A DNA stretch of 64,000 nt, taken from the NCBI RefSeq assembly GCF_014803405.1, contig NZ_JACYFG010000007.1, forward strand, positions 62,001-126,000, in the 5' to 3' direction. Origin of the DNA: Pelagicoccus enzymogenes. GTDB taxonomy: Bacteria; Verrucomicrobiota; Verrucomicrobiia; Opitutales; Opitutaceae. Positions 15,829-32,796 of this stretch are shown one piece after another (the stretch's first letter is position 1; every line of letters begins with the position of its first letter). The position numbers were made by a program, and so were the translations under genes. The notes under the pieces were generated by a model. The model saw nothing but the letters and a program-made list of their open reading frames with translations, had not been told where the DNA came from and did not search any database.

Positions 15829-18230
15829 TTGAGTTTGAGAACTCCGGCTTTGGTTTTGGCCGCGTTGACGGTGAGAGTTGCATCGCCTTCGCCGGTGACC
15901 TCGATCACCACCAGGGCGCGTCCTTGGTAGGTCGTGAGCGGAGATGCGTCGTAGGGCCGTTCGTGGTCGAGCTGGCCTGTCCCGGCTGCGAGGATGCGCG
16001 CGGGACCTTCGACGGAAAAGCTGAGTTCGCGAGGGTCGCTAGGATTGGGAACGCCTTTGCTGTCGACGAGTTGAACTTGCACGAAGCGCAAGTCGCGTCC
16101 CTTCCCGTCGCCAGCGGGTGATTCCTCTTGTAGTTGAATTTTGCTGACGTACCCCGCTGTTTTTATTGTGAAACGTTCCTGCTCGACTCCGTTTTCGAGG
16201 CCGACAGCTACGAGTTCGCCTTTTTTGTAGGGAACTTCGAATACGGCTTTGAAGGCTTGGGCTTCGCCGGTCTTTTCTTCGCCGACTTGCTTTCCGTTGA
16301 GCAGGAGGCGAACGCTGGGATAACGAGAGTAGACTTCTACAGTAAGGGGGGCGCCGCGTTTGGTATCCGGCCAGGTCCAAGAGGGCAGCATGGGAGCGGT
16401 AGCCCAGTTGTGCTTGTTCCAGCTAGAGCCTTCGGGGTTGGGTTCGAGAACCGCCGCGTAGAGCATTTCACCGCGATCCCATACAATGTTGCGGTAGTGG
16501 GAAACGGGCTTGCGCCAGCCGATGAGGTCGATGTCGCCGCAGGCCGCTCCGTGCCAAGGGTAGTGGCTGCCTTCCCAGTGAGCCCGAGCTTCTTCGTCAG
16601 GAGGAAAAATGCGGCCGATGCCGGCTTCGCCGAGGTAGTCGATGGCCGACCAGACGAAGTCGCCGATAACGTAGATGTTTTCGGTGGCGATTTTCCAAGT
16701 TTTGAAAGCGTCGTCCAGGTAGCTTTCTGAGGAATAGATAATGCGTTTAGGCAGGCGCTGGTGGTCGGCGGCATGGCGGTCGATCTCGTAATTGTATCCC
16801 ACTACGTCCAAGTGGGAGAACAATTCGTCCAGCTTAGGCCAGTCCTCCTTTTTGCCGAGTCCGTTGATGCCGGCGGTGACCGGACGGAAGGTATCTAGTT
16901 CCTTTATACGTTTCGCCATATCGGCTGCGATCTGTATGCCGCTTGCCTTGCCGCGCTCGTAGACCTCGTTGCCGATGCTCCACATGACGATGCTGGGATG
17001 GTGACGATCGCGACGGATCATGGCCTCGAGGTCGCTGGCCCAGTTTTCGTCGAAGATCTCGTTGTAGTCGTGCTTGAGCTTCTTGGCTTTCCAGCCGTCG
17101 AAGGCTTCGGCGACCACGATCAGGCCATATTGGTCGCAAGCGTCGAGGAAGGCGGAGGAGGGAGGATTATGGGCCGTGCGCACGGCGTTGAAGCCGGCTT
17201 CCTTAAGAAGGCGGGCTTTACGGAATTCCGCTTCGCGAAAGGCGGCGCCACCGAGGATGCCAGTGTCGTGGTGGACATTGCCGCCGAAAAGTTCGATGGG
17301 CTCGCCGTTGAGGAGAAAGCCTTCGTTTGCTCGGAAGCGGAGGCTGCGAATGCCGAAGGTGGTTTCCTGGCGGTCGGTGAGGCGGCCTCCGACGAAGCTG
17401 CGGGTGACGAGGCGATAGAGCTCAGGCGTATCCGGATGCCAAGGACGTGGATGAGGAACTGCAAGCTTGGGGGTGATGGTCACTGTTTCGCCAGGCGCAG
17501 CTAGGCCTGATTCGGCGTAGGTCGCGACGGGTAAGCCGTCGGGATCGATGATACTTAAGTCGATAGTGATTTCGGCTGCTTTCTTAGATTCGTTGCGTGC
17601 GGCGGCCGATAGGGCGACCGTGCCGAGGCTTTTGTCTTCGGAGAGAAACCAGGTGGAGATGGCAATGTCGCGCGGGTCCACGTGAATCGGGTCGACCACT
17701 CTGAGGGCTGCGGGGCGAAAGATGCCGGAGCCGGTGTACCAGCGGGAGTTTGGCTGGGCGGAGTTGTCGACCGAAATTTCGATGAGGTTGCGGGTGCCGA
17801 GGTGGGTTTCCGCTGTGATGTCGACGGTGAAAGGAGTGTAGCCGTTGGGAATGGTGACTTTCTCCACGCCGTTGATCGATACGGTGGCGTTTCGGTAGAT
17901 GCCTTCGAAATCGAGGAAGACTTTTTGCTCGAGCCAACGCAGGGGAGCCTCGAACTCGTAGCGGTATTGGCCGCGTCCGGTCTCGAAAAAGCCGCCTCCT
18001 CCTGCGCTCGCTTTTTCCGCGGATCGGGGCAGCGAGATGCTCCAGTCATGGGGCAATTGCACGGATTGCCATTCCTGGCCGGAATCTTCATGGCGAAATT
18101 GCCAATTTCCGTCGAGCTCCCACGTTTCGTGGGCGCTCGCGCTGAGGCTCAAGCCGGAGGCGGCGAGAGCGGAAGCGGCGAATCGCTTCAGTGACTGGAG
18201 CGGGGTGAGCTTAGGGAAGTCGAGCATCAC
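15825..18230 (-). CDS. GH2 family glycoside hydrolase (beta-galactosidase/glucuronidase type)
   Basis: 801 residues. Signal peptide 1-33 (LKRFAASALAASGLSLSASA). The order is sugar-binding beta-sandwich (about 35-200, with HDWSISLP and WYTGSGIFRP), Ig-like domain (about 205-300), TIM barrel from NEGFLLNGEPIELFGGNVHH, and a C-terminal beta domain like DUF4982. The acid/base Glu is in WSIGNEVYERG near 420 and the nucleophile Glu in YSSESYLDD near 500. It probably removes galactose or a related sugar from pectin side chains; GH2 specificity cannot be read from sequence alone. It is the first gene of a minus-strand operon, divergent from the GH106 operon, with operator-like palindromes in the shared upstream region. 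Confidence 0.9.
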   Translation of the reverse strand: MMLDFPKLTPLQSLKRFAASALAASGLSLSASAHETWELDGNWQFRHEDSGQEWQSVQLPHDWSISLPRSAEKASAGGGGFFETGRGQYRYEFEAPLRWLEQKVFLDFEGIYRNATVSINGVEKVTIPNGYTPFTVDITAETHLGTRNLIEISVDNSAQPNSRWYTGSGIFRPAALRVVDPIHVDPRDIAISTWFLSEDKSLGTVALSAAARNESKKAAEITIDLSIIDPDGLPVATYAESGLAAPGETVTITPKLAVPHPRPWHPDTPELYRLVTRSFVGGRLTDRQETTFGIRSLRFRANEGFLLNGEPIELFGGNVHHDTGILGGAAFREAEFRKARLLKEAGFNAVRTAHNPPSSAFLDACDQYGLIVVAEAFDGWKAKKLKHDYNEIFDENWASDLEAMIRRDRHHPSIVMWSIGNEVYERGKASGIQIAADMAKRIKELDTFRPVTAGINGLGKKEDWPKLDELFSHLDVVGYNYEIDRHAADHQRLPKRIIYSSESYLDDAFKTWKIATENIYVIGDFVWSAIDYLGEAGIGRIFPPDEEARAHWEGSHYPWHGAACGDIDLIGWRKPVSHYRNIVWDRGEMLYAAVLEPNPEGSSWNKHNWATAPMLPSWTWPDTKRGAPLTVEVYSRYPSVRLLLNGKQVGEEKTGEAQAFKAVFEVPYKKGELVAVGLENGVEQERFTIKTAGYVSKIQLQEESPAGDGKGRDLRFVQVQLVDSKGVPNPSDPRELSFSVEGPARILAAGTGQLDHERPYDASPLTTYQGRALVVIEVTGEGDATLTVNAAKTKAGVLKLK

Positions 18231-18272
18231 AGGGTGCGAGTGCGAGGGATGAAAATTAGGGTTTTGCAGAGA

Positions 18273-18291
18273 TGAAACAAAAAATATTTCA
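18273..18291. promoter_or_regulatory. Possible operator in front of the GH2 operon
   Basis: The sequence TGAAACAAAAAATATTTCA has TGAAA and TTTCA arms separated by 9 nt, a layout reminiscent of KdgR-type boxes. It lies 43 bp upstream of the GH2 start. It is weaker than the 18399 site and may be chance in an AT-rich stretch. Confidence 0.35.
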
Positions 18292-18398
18292 CAGAGATCC
18301 GCCCACTGCGGTGTAGGAGCAAGAGGCAGGGTCTCTCTGTGACTAGTAGGGATTCAGTTTGACACAAGGTTTTTATGAAACATAACGAAATATCACAC

Positions 18399-18414
18399 TA
18401 TTTCATTTGAAATA
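18399..18414. promoter_or_regulatory. Probable operator in the divergent GH2 / GH106 promoter region
   Basis: TATTTCATTTGAAATA is a palindrome with perfect 7-nt arms around TT. It matches the palindrome at 3902-3919 read on the opposite strand. It lies about 100 bp upstream of the GH106 fusion start and 170 bp from the GH2 start, so it could control both directions. Confidence 0.6.
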
Positions 18415-18510
18415 AAATAACTAGTAACCCCTGTAACTCCCTTGATTTTTTCGCGTCTCCAACGGTGTTTCCGTGTCCCTTTGCGATTCTCTGCCAACCA
18501 TCTCTGGCAG

Positions 18511-21500
18511 GTGAACCTGCTGAGCCGATTGCTTGTGTTCACTCTGATCTTGATTCCCGCCAAGGGGATCGCGGCAGCTGCAGACGTGGCCTCGTTGGAA
18601 GACCGATTTCAGCATCCGCCGGAGGAGGCGAAGCCCTGGGTGATCTGGTACTGGTTTCGCGAGGCGGCTTCGAAGGAAGGGATCACGGCCGATCTGGAGG
18701 CGATGGCCGAGGTGGGGCTCGGCGGCGCTTACCTCATGCCGGTCTACGAAGCGAAGGAGGACCCTTGGTGGACGCCGCCGGTCAAGACGCTCTCCGAGGA
18801 GTATTGGGAACTGGTACGGCACTCGGTGGCGGAGGCGGAGCGGCTGGGCTTGAAGCTCGGCTTTCATGTGGGCGCGGGATTTTCCCTTGCGGGCGGACCG
18901 TGGATCACTCCGCAGCTTTCCATGCAACGGGTGGTTTGGACCGAGCAAAGGATAGAGGGCGGACGGGCGCTATCCTTGCAGCTCCCCCAGCCCGAGGCGG
19001 TTGAAGACTATTATCGAGACATTGCGGTCTTCGCCGTGCGGGAAGCCGATGTCGCGGGGCGACGGGTTGAGGAGAGCGAGGTAAGGGTGACGAGTTCCTT
19101 GGACGCTTCCGACTTGTCGCATTTGTCCTCGGGCGAGAACAACGAAGGTTTCCGCATGTACGAGCCGGGGTGGATACTTTTTGAATACGAGGATCCGGTC
19201 ACCGTAAGGTCTGTGCGGATACGGCCGCTTGGGAAATCTTATCAGGCGCTACGTCTGCGCATGGAAGCGAGCGACGACGGCGAGACTTTTAGGCTAGTGA
19301 AGCAATTCCTTGCTCCTCGCCACGGTTGGCAGGATGGTGGGTTCGGCGCGACTTATTCCATTCCCGAAACCACGGCCAAAGTGTTCCGTTTTGTCTACGA
19401 TCCCGAGGGAAGCGAGCCGGGAGCGGAGGATCTAGATTGGGCGAAATGGAAACCATCGCTGAAAGTGAAGAGCATTGAGCTCTCGAGCGCGGAACGCGTG
19501 AACCAGTTCGAAGGCAAGTCTGCCGCTGTGTGGCGCGTCGCTGATTGGACCGAAAAAACCGAGGTGACGCCGGAGCAATCGGTCAGGAAAGAGGATGTAT
19601 TGAATATCTCTGGCAAGATGGATGCGGACGGAACGCTTCGCTGGGATGCCCCTGAGGGTAAATGGACGATTTACCGTATGGGCCATACCAGTACGGGAGC
19701 CACCAACTACAATGGCGCGGCAGGGAAGGGACTTGAAGCGGACAAGCTCAATCCGGCCGCCATCGCCCTACAGTTCGACTCTTGGTTTGGCGAAACGCGT
19801 CGCCAGGTGGGGGCGGAGTTGTTTGACGAAGTGGTAGAGATTTTGCACTCGGACAGTTGGGAGGCGGAGAGCCAAAACTGGACAGCAGGCTTCGAGACGG
19901 TTTTCGAGGAACGTCGCGGCTACGACCCTTTGCCCTATTTGCCAGCTATGGCGGGTGTGGTGGTCGAGAGTGCGGCGCGTTCGGAGCAGTTTCTCTACGA
20001 TCTGCGCAAGACTATTGCGGAACGGGTTAACGAAGCCTATTTCGAGACGCTGAGCAAACTGGCTCATGAGGGTGGCTATCAATTCACCTCCGAATCGGTA
20101 TCGCCTACCATGGTATCCGATAACTTGAGACACCACGGAACAGTGGACTTACCAATGGGCGAGTTCTGGCTGCGCAGCCCGACGCACGACAAGCCAATGG
20201 ACATGCGCGATGCCGTTTCGGGCGGTCGCATCTACGGCAAGCAGATCATTCAAGCTGAAGCCTTTACCCAACTGCGTATCGCGTGGGACGAAGCTCCTTG
20301 GAATATCAAGGCCCTTGGCGACTTGCACTACGCCTTGGGCGTAAACAAGTTCGTCTTTCACGTTTTCATGCAAACGCCATGGGTCGACCGCGAGCCTGGC
20401 GTCTCGCTCGGCGGTGTGGGCCTGTTCTATCAGCGAGGGCAAACTTGGTGGAAACAAAGCGAGGATTGGGTCGACTACTTGGCTCGTTCGCAGGCCCTTT
20501 TGCAAGCCGGCAAGCCAGTGGTGGATGTCGCGGTTTTCGCGGGCGAGGAACTTCCCTCGCGAGCGGTGCAACCGGGAGACTTGGTGAATGTGTTACCGGG
20601 AATCTTGGGTGAGTCTGCGGTTAAGCGCGAACGCGAGCGGTTGGACAACTCCGGCTTGCCCCTGCGCGAAGCGCCCAAGGGTGTGAAGGCGAGCGCCAAT
20701 ATTCCTGAACTTTCGCAGTGGATAGATCCACTGAATGGATACGATTACGATTCGTTGAATTTGGATGTTTTGTTAAAGCATGCTCGCGTGGAGAACGGAC
20801 GCCTGCTGCTCGATGGCGGAGCCAGTTATGGGGTGCTTGTGATTCCTGGGAAAAGACCGTTGAATCCGACAGGTGGCACGCACATGTCGACGGCCCTGTG
20901 CGAGAAGCTTCTGGAATTCGCGAAGGCTGGTTTGCCGATTGTCATGGAAGAAGCTCCAGTCTTTTCTCTCAGCGCGAGCGACAATCAGCGGGGACTTTTC
21001 GAGGCGATCCTGCGTATTATGGATCAGTCCGGATTTCATTTGGGAAAATGGACCGAATCCAGTTTTACTTCTATTGGAGTAGATCCAGATATCCAGTTTT
21101 ACGATACACAAGGGAGCTCAGTGGGAGAAGTTGCCTGGACCCACCGGACTGGTGAGGAAAACGGCCATGCTTGGGACCTGTACTTTGTTTCAAACCAAAT
21201 GGCGGAGTTGCGTGACTTGCGCGTTTCTTTGCGAGCGACGGGTCGAGCGGTGGAAGTTTGGAATGCGGTGGATGGCAGCCGCGTAGAGGCACGAAACGTG
21301 ACTGAGTTTGCGGGGCGGACGGACCTTGATCTGCGGTTACACGCGAACCAGTCGCTCTTCTTGGTGCTCAAGGATCGCTTCGAGGGTTCAGAGGACTTCG
21401 TGGCGGCGGTGGTCGATACCGTGCCTCATCAACGTTTGGACGGACCCTGGGAGGTCGATTTCCCCGGACGTTCGGAGTCGGTCATCTACAAGCGATATCT

Positions 21501-23006
21501 CGAAAGCTGGACTCAGCACAAGGATGACGCCGTTAAGCACTTTTCGGGGACGGCAGTTTACTCGCGTCGCTTCGAGTACGAACCGGCAGTGGCCCAAGAG
21601 CGAGTTTGGCTGGACCTCGGCGCGGTAGCGGATATCGCAACGGTTCACTTAAATGGCGAACGGTTGGGCACCGTTTGGACCGCTCCTTGGCAGTTGGAGG
21701 TGAGTGATCACTTGCTGGCAGGAGAAAACGAAGTCCGTATCGAGGTGACGAATACATGGGGCAACGCTTTGATGGCGGACCACGCACGAGCCGAGGATGC
21801 GAAGCAGCTTTGGACCAATGCTCCTTACCGACTGGAAGGAGATTCCCTGCGCCCAGCGGGCTTGTTGGGACCGGTTTTGCTGCGATGCGAGGTTCCACAC
21901 CGGGCGGCCGACCAACCGCCGCTGGCGTTTCCGGAAGACCTGATGCGCGAGCCTGCCGCCATTTCCCCTGCGGAAATGCAAGCGGTGTACGAAGAAGTGA
22001 AAACGCCCTACAAATACGGCGTCGTGCTCAAGGGTGGCGAAGGCGAACTGCTCGATTGTCCCAACGTATTTCGTCACGGCGACAAGTGGTACATGATGTT
22101 CGTGGGCAATACCGACGGGGTTGGCTACGAGACCTTTTTAGCCGAGAGCGACGACTTGTTGAATTGGAAGCGGCTGGATACAATTTTGCCCTTCGCCGAA
22201 AGCGGTTGGGACAAGTGGCAAGGCGACGGTGGCGTGTCCTTGATGGACCATGAATGGGGTGGTAGCTTGGAACTGCAAACCTACGAAGGTAAGTATTGGA
22301 TGTCCTACATCGGCGGATCGATGCAAGGCTACGAGACGGACCCTCTATCGGCCGGATTGGCATGGACAGAGGCTCCGCACAGGCCAGAGGCATGGACACG
22401 CTATTCTGGAAATCCCATCCTGACTCCAAACCATGAATACGGGCGTCCTTTCGAGGCGAAGACCGTTTACAAGTCGCATATCGTTTGGGACAAGACGGAA
22501 CAGCTCGGCTGGCCCTTCGTCATGTACTACAACGGCAAGGAGGAAGGCGGCGGCGGGGTCGAGGCGATCGGCATGGCCGTGTCGCGTGACATGAAAACTT
22601 GGCGTCGCTACGGAGATAAGAACGTGGTCTACAACATCGGCAAGGCGCCGTGGGCGATTAGCGGAGATCCGCAGATCGTGAAGATAGGAGACTTGTGGGT
22701 AATGTTTTACTTCGGCGCCTTCTGGAAGCCGGACGCCTTTGATACCTTTGCGGTTTCCCGTGACATGGTCAACTGGACGAAATGGGACGGCCCGCACCTG
22801 ATCGAGCCCAGCGAACCTTTTGACAAGCAATTCGCCCACAAGCCTTGGGTGATCAAGCACGACGGTGTCGTGTATCACTTCTACTGCGCGGTCGGCGAAG
22901 AAGGCCGGGTCATCGCATTGGCGACATCGAAGGATTTGAAGGGTAGGAGCGAGCTTGCTCGCGAATCACAAGAGGAAACATCGCGACACAAGGTCGCTTC
23001 CCACAA

Positions 23007-23010
<4 letters not shown>
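18511..23010 (+). CDS. Fusion of GH106 alpha-L-rhamnosidase and GH43/GH117-like beta-propeller
   Basis: About 1499 residues from GTG 18511, which gives a signal peptide (VNLLSRLLVFTLILIPAKGIAAAA). A TTG at 18442 would add 23 residues; no ATG is available nearby. Residues about 25-1130 match GH106: PWVIWYWFREAASKEGITAD, GGAYLMPVYEAK, an FTSESV segment and a C-terminal jelly roll with WLDLGAVADIATVHLNGE. GH106 removes alpha-L-rhamnose, for instance from rhamnogalacturonan. About 1145-1475 is a five-bladed propeller like GH43/GH117 (LLDCPNVFRHGDKWYMMFVG, GDPQIVKIGDLWVMFYFGAF) of unknown specificity. The last ~22 residues (GRSELARESQ...) are encoded by a family B repeat. The stop overlaps the next start (ATGA). 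Confidence 0.85.
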
Positions 23011-29897
<6,887 letters not shown>

Positions 29898-29904
29898 AAT
29901 TTAG

Positions 29905-29985
29905 TAACCACGGATGTACGCGGATAGACACGGATATTTAAACATGGGATTCTCATCTGTGTTAATCTGTGTCTATCCGTGGTTA
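29905..29985. repeat. Family C inverted repeat between the TIM-barrel and GH141-like genes
   Basis: TAACCACGGATGTACGCGGA at 29905-29924, continuing TAGACACGGAT, pairs imperfectly with ATCTGTGTCTATCCGTGGTT ending at 29985. It resembles the outer arms at 28866-29013. It fills nearly the whole 103-bp intergenic gap. Confidence 0.75.
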
Positions 29986-30000
29986 AAATAAGAACTTTTT

Positions 30001-31917
30001 ATGAATACGAAGACAGTACTAGCGATTTTTTCGGCATTGAGTGTTTCATTCCTTTCAGCGGCTGGGCCGCGGCAGATTTGGGTTTCGCCGGAAGGGGCGG
30101 AGTCGGGGGATGGGTCGTTTGAGGCGCCTCACAAGAGAATCGCCGCTGCGCAGCGCCAGGCCCGCGAGCTGAGGCGCTTGCATGACGAGTCAATTGGCGA
30201 GGGGATCGAAATCCTTCTCGCCGATGGAACTTATGAAATTATCGAACCGCTGCTGGTGCGTACTGAAGATTCGGGTACAGCTGAAAGCCCCACTGTTTTC
30301 AAGGCCGCTCCGAATGCCTCTCCTGTGATTAGTGGTGGCGTGCAGGTTGAGGGATGGTCGAAAGTGAAAGGGACGATCGAGGGGCTGAACCCTGCGGCCA
30401 AGGGCAAGCTCTGGATGGCGAAGACGCCGCGAAAGAACAACAACCGTTTCGCCTTTCGCGATTTTTGGGTGGACGGTAAGCGAGCCAATCGCGCCCGAGA
30501 GGTGGATGGCGACGATCTGAGGCGGATCCTCGATTGGGACAAAGAAGAGCGCGTGGGCTGGATCGAGTTGCCGGAGTTTGGCGACTTTTCGGATCCCCAT
30601 GGTCTCGAGTTTGTGATCCACCAAATGTGGGCGATCGCCATCTTGCGCGTGAAGACTTTCGAGGCGTTTCCGGAGGAGGGCAAGGCTCGTCTCTCGTTTC
30701 ATGAGCCGGAAAGCCGCGTACAGTTCGAGCATCCCTGGCCGCCGGTTGTGCTCGGTGGAAAAGGGAAGCCTGGTTTCTATACCGCAAAGAACGGGAGTTC
30801 CGCCTACTATTTGACGAATCGCTTGGAGCTGCTCGACGAGCCGGGCGAGTGGTATCTGGACGAGGACAGCAACACGCTCTACTACTGGCCGAAAGAAGGG
30901 CAGGACATGGCGACAGCCAAGGCGGTGGTGCCGGCGATGGAAACCTTGGTGGAAGTCGAAGGTTCGCTCGACGCTCCGGTTGAACACGTTCACTTCGATG
31001 GTATCCGCTTCGAAAATACGACCTGGATGCGTCCCTCCTATGCTGGTCACGTACCCTTGCAGGCGGGTTTTTTCATGTACGACGCTTACAAGCTCAAGAT
31101 CCCGGGAACTCCGGATAAGGCGAAGCTCGAGAATCAAGCTTGGATTGGGCGAAAACCTGCTGCGGTTTCGGTTTACGCAGGAAATGACATTGTATTTGAA
31201 AATTGCATATTTCAAAATCTAGCGGCTACTGGACTCGACTACCTTTGGGGCTCGCACCGTGCGGTAGTTGAAGGAAACATTTTCCGCGACATCGGCGGTA
31301 GTGGCATCGTGATTGGGTCTTTTCAGGATGGGGGAATCGAAACCCACGTGCCTTATGATCCGGCTGACGAGCGCGAGTTGTGCACGGACGCTCGGATTGC
31401 CAACAATCTTGTGACTGATGTAGCTAACGAAGATTGGGGCTGCGTAGGCATTGGAGCTGGTTACGTGCGCGGTATCAACATCGAGCACAACGAGATCAGC
31501 GATGTTAGCTACACGGGGATCAGCATGGGTTGGGGTTGGACCAAGTCGGTCAACTGCATGCGCGACAATCGCATTCACGCCAACCACATCCACCATTTTG
31601 GCAAGCACATGTACGATGTGGGCGGTATCTACACGCTTTCGCCGCAACCAAAGTCGGAGATCAGCGAAAACAGTATCCACTCACTCTATACGCCGAGCTA
31701 CGTGCACGATCCGAATCACTGGAACTACATCTACCTCGACGAAGGTTCCTCCTTCATCTACGTGCGCGACAACTGGTGTCCTGAGCAGAAATTCTCCACT
31801 AACGCCAACGGTCCTGGAAATACCTGGGAGAACAATGGCCCTGAAACCTCGGAAGCAATCAAGGAGGCAGCCGGACTGCAGGAGTCCTATCGCATGTTGT
31901 TGGAATACGTGAATTAG
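30001..31917 (+). CDS. Secreted parallel beta-helix enzyme, GH141-like
   Basis: 638 residues. Signal peptide MNTKTVLAIFSALSVSFLSAAG. The start of the mature protein, IWVSPEGAESGDGSFEAPHK, followed by LLADGTYEIIEPLLVRTEDS, VISGGVQVEGWSKVKG and EWYLDEDSNTLYYWPKEGQD, follows the pattern of GH141 and related beta-helix hydrolases. Helix coils continue through VVEGNIFRDIGGSGIVIGSF and end with YIYLDEGSSFIYVRDNW. Characterised GH141 enzymes include an RG-II alpha-L-fucosidase and a xylanase, which fits a pectin locus. Family membership is by recognition of the pattern; catalytic acids were not assigned. It is probably the last gene of the plus-strand operon that starts at 18511, though the family C repeat may separate it. 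Confidence 0.65.
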   Translation: MNTKTVLAIFSALSVSFLSAAGPRQIWVSPEGAESGDGSFEAPHKRIAAAQRQARELRRLHDESIGEGIEILLADGTYEIIEPLLVRTEDSGTAESPTVFKAAPNASPVISGGVQVEGWSKVKGTIEGLNPAAKGKLWMAKTPRKNNNRFAFRDFWVDGKRANRAREVDGDDLRRILDWDKEERVGWIELPEFGDFSDPHGLEFVIHQMWAIAILRVKTFEAFPEEGKARLSFHEPESRVQFEHPWPPVVLGGKGKPGFYTAKNGSSAYYLTNRLELLDEPGEWYLDEDSNTLYYWPKEGQDMATAKAVVPAMETLVEVEGSLDAPVEHVHFDGIRFENTTWMRPSYAGHVPLQAGFFMYDAYKLKIPGTPDKAKLENQAWIGRKPAAVSVYAGNDIVFENCIFQNLAATGLDYLWGSHRAVVEGNIFRDIGGSGIVIGSFQDGGIETHVPYDPADERELCTDARIANNLVTDVANEDWGCVGIGAGYVRGINIEHNEISDVSYTGISMGWGWTKSVNCMRDNRIHANHIHHFGKHMYDVGGIYTLSPQPKSEISENSIHSLYTPSYVHDPNHWNYIYLDEGSSFIYVRDNWCPEQKFSTNANGPGNTWENNGPETSEAIKEAAGLQESYRMLLEYVN

Positions 31918-32076
31918 CCTCGACTAGTGAGGGGATCGTTCGGGATGGGACGCCTCAGGGCTCCTCCCGGAGCGTGCAAGGGCGAATGTTACCCTGAGTT
32001 CAAAATAGTACGTGCACCCTTTAGGCTAAGCTCTATAATCCGGGGCGAAAGCGAACCCAATACGCATCTTTGCCCC

Positions 32077-32523
32077 ATGACCTATCGAATCGTCGCCTTT
32101 GCTCTCTTCCTGGCGTTTTTGTCCGCCTGCAATTCCACTAGCTCAGGACATTCGAGCAAAACCTTGAGTGGCCAGGTCGTTAACGCGGTGCGTTGGCATG
32201 GTCGCCCTGGACCTGTCCCGTTTCAGGGGGATCCGGACATGATAGATCCGGACCGGGCGGTGATTCAGTATCCGCGGGACGTGTCTTTTCCGGAGGCTGT
32301 TTTTGCCCTGAACAATTTTCGAGCGCCTGCGGGTACGATAATCCAGCTGAACTTCCGGATTCTGGAATCTGGAGCGATCGATTACGTGAATGCGACCTCG
32401 AAAGAGCTTTCAGAAGGCGAACTGCTGTACTTGGAGCAGCTGGTCGCGAATCTCGCGTTTACGCCTTATTGGCACGACCAGTTTCCATGCTACTACGTGG
32501 TGGACTGCCTTTTGAGGTTTTGA
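32077..32523 (+). CDS. Small lipoprotein of unknown function
   Basis: 148 residues from ATG 32077. The N-terminus MTYRIVAFALFLAFLSAC is a lipoprotein signal with lipobox LSAC. The mature part has YPRDVSFPEAVFALNNFRAP, GTIIQLNFRILESGAIDYVN and a closing CYYVVDCLLRF. The layout, a residue run with I-Q-L-N-F-R-I-L-E-S-G followed by a late beta strand, is loosely like a TonB_C/secretin-type small domain, and the two proteins with TonB_C-like ends in this window have a similar V-x-x-x-F/V-x-L-x-x-x-G pattern. I would not assign a family. It lies before the Sel1-TonB_C lipoprotein gene on the same strand, with a 273-bp gap in which I see no gene. Confidence 0.65.
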   Translation: MTYRIVAFALFLAFLSACNSTSSGHSSKTLSGQVVNAVRWHGRPGPVPFQGDPDMIDPDRAVIQYPRDVSFPEAVFALNNFRAPAGTIIQLNFRILESGAIDYVNATSKELSEGELLYLEQLVANLAFTPYWHDQFPCYYVVDCLLRF

Positions 32524-32796
32524 CCTCAGTCGGTTCAAGAAACGTTGCCGCTTGTGCTACGTTTTTTGAGGGGGGATTCGGCTGGTTATGGGGCCCGAAG
32601 CTCGTGGGGCGTCGCGTAGCACTGCTACTCGCTGGTCAACTTTTAACGTGCTGTTTTGGCTTTGTCTGCTTTTGATGACGAGGTTCGAATCGGCTCGATT
32701 CTTTGAAGGAGCCGTTTTGAACCAACTGAATCCCACTTGTTTATGCCATTCTTACCCTTTGATCTCCTCGGCCGTGTTTCAGGGCTTTGCTCCGGA

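Noticed and set aside
30190-31215. A 341-codon minus-strand open frame across the GH141-like gene
   Set aside because: Shadow of the plus-strand beta-helix gene; no motif, no ribosome-binding site.
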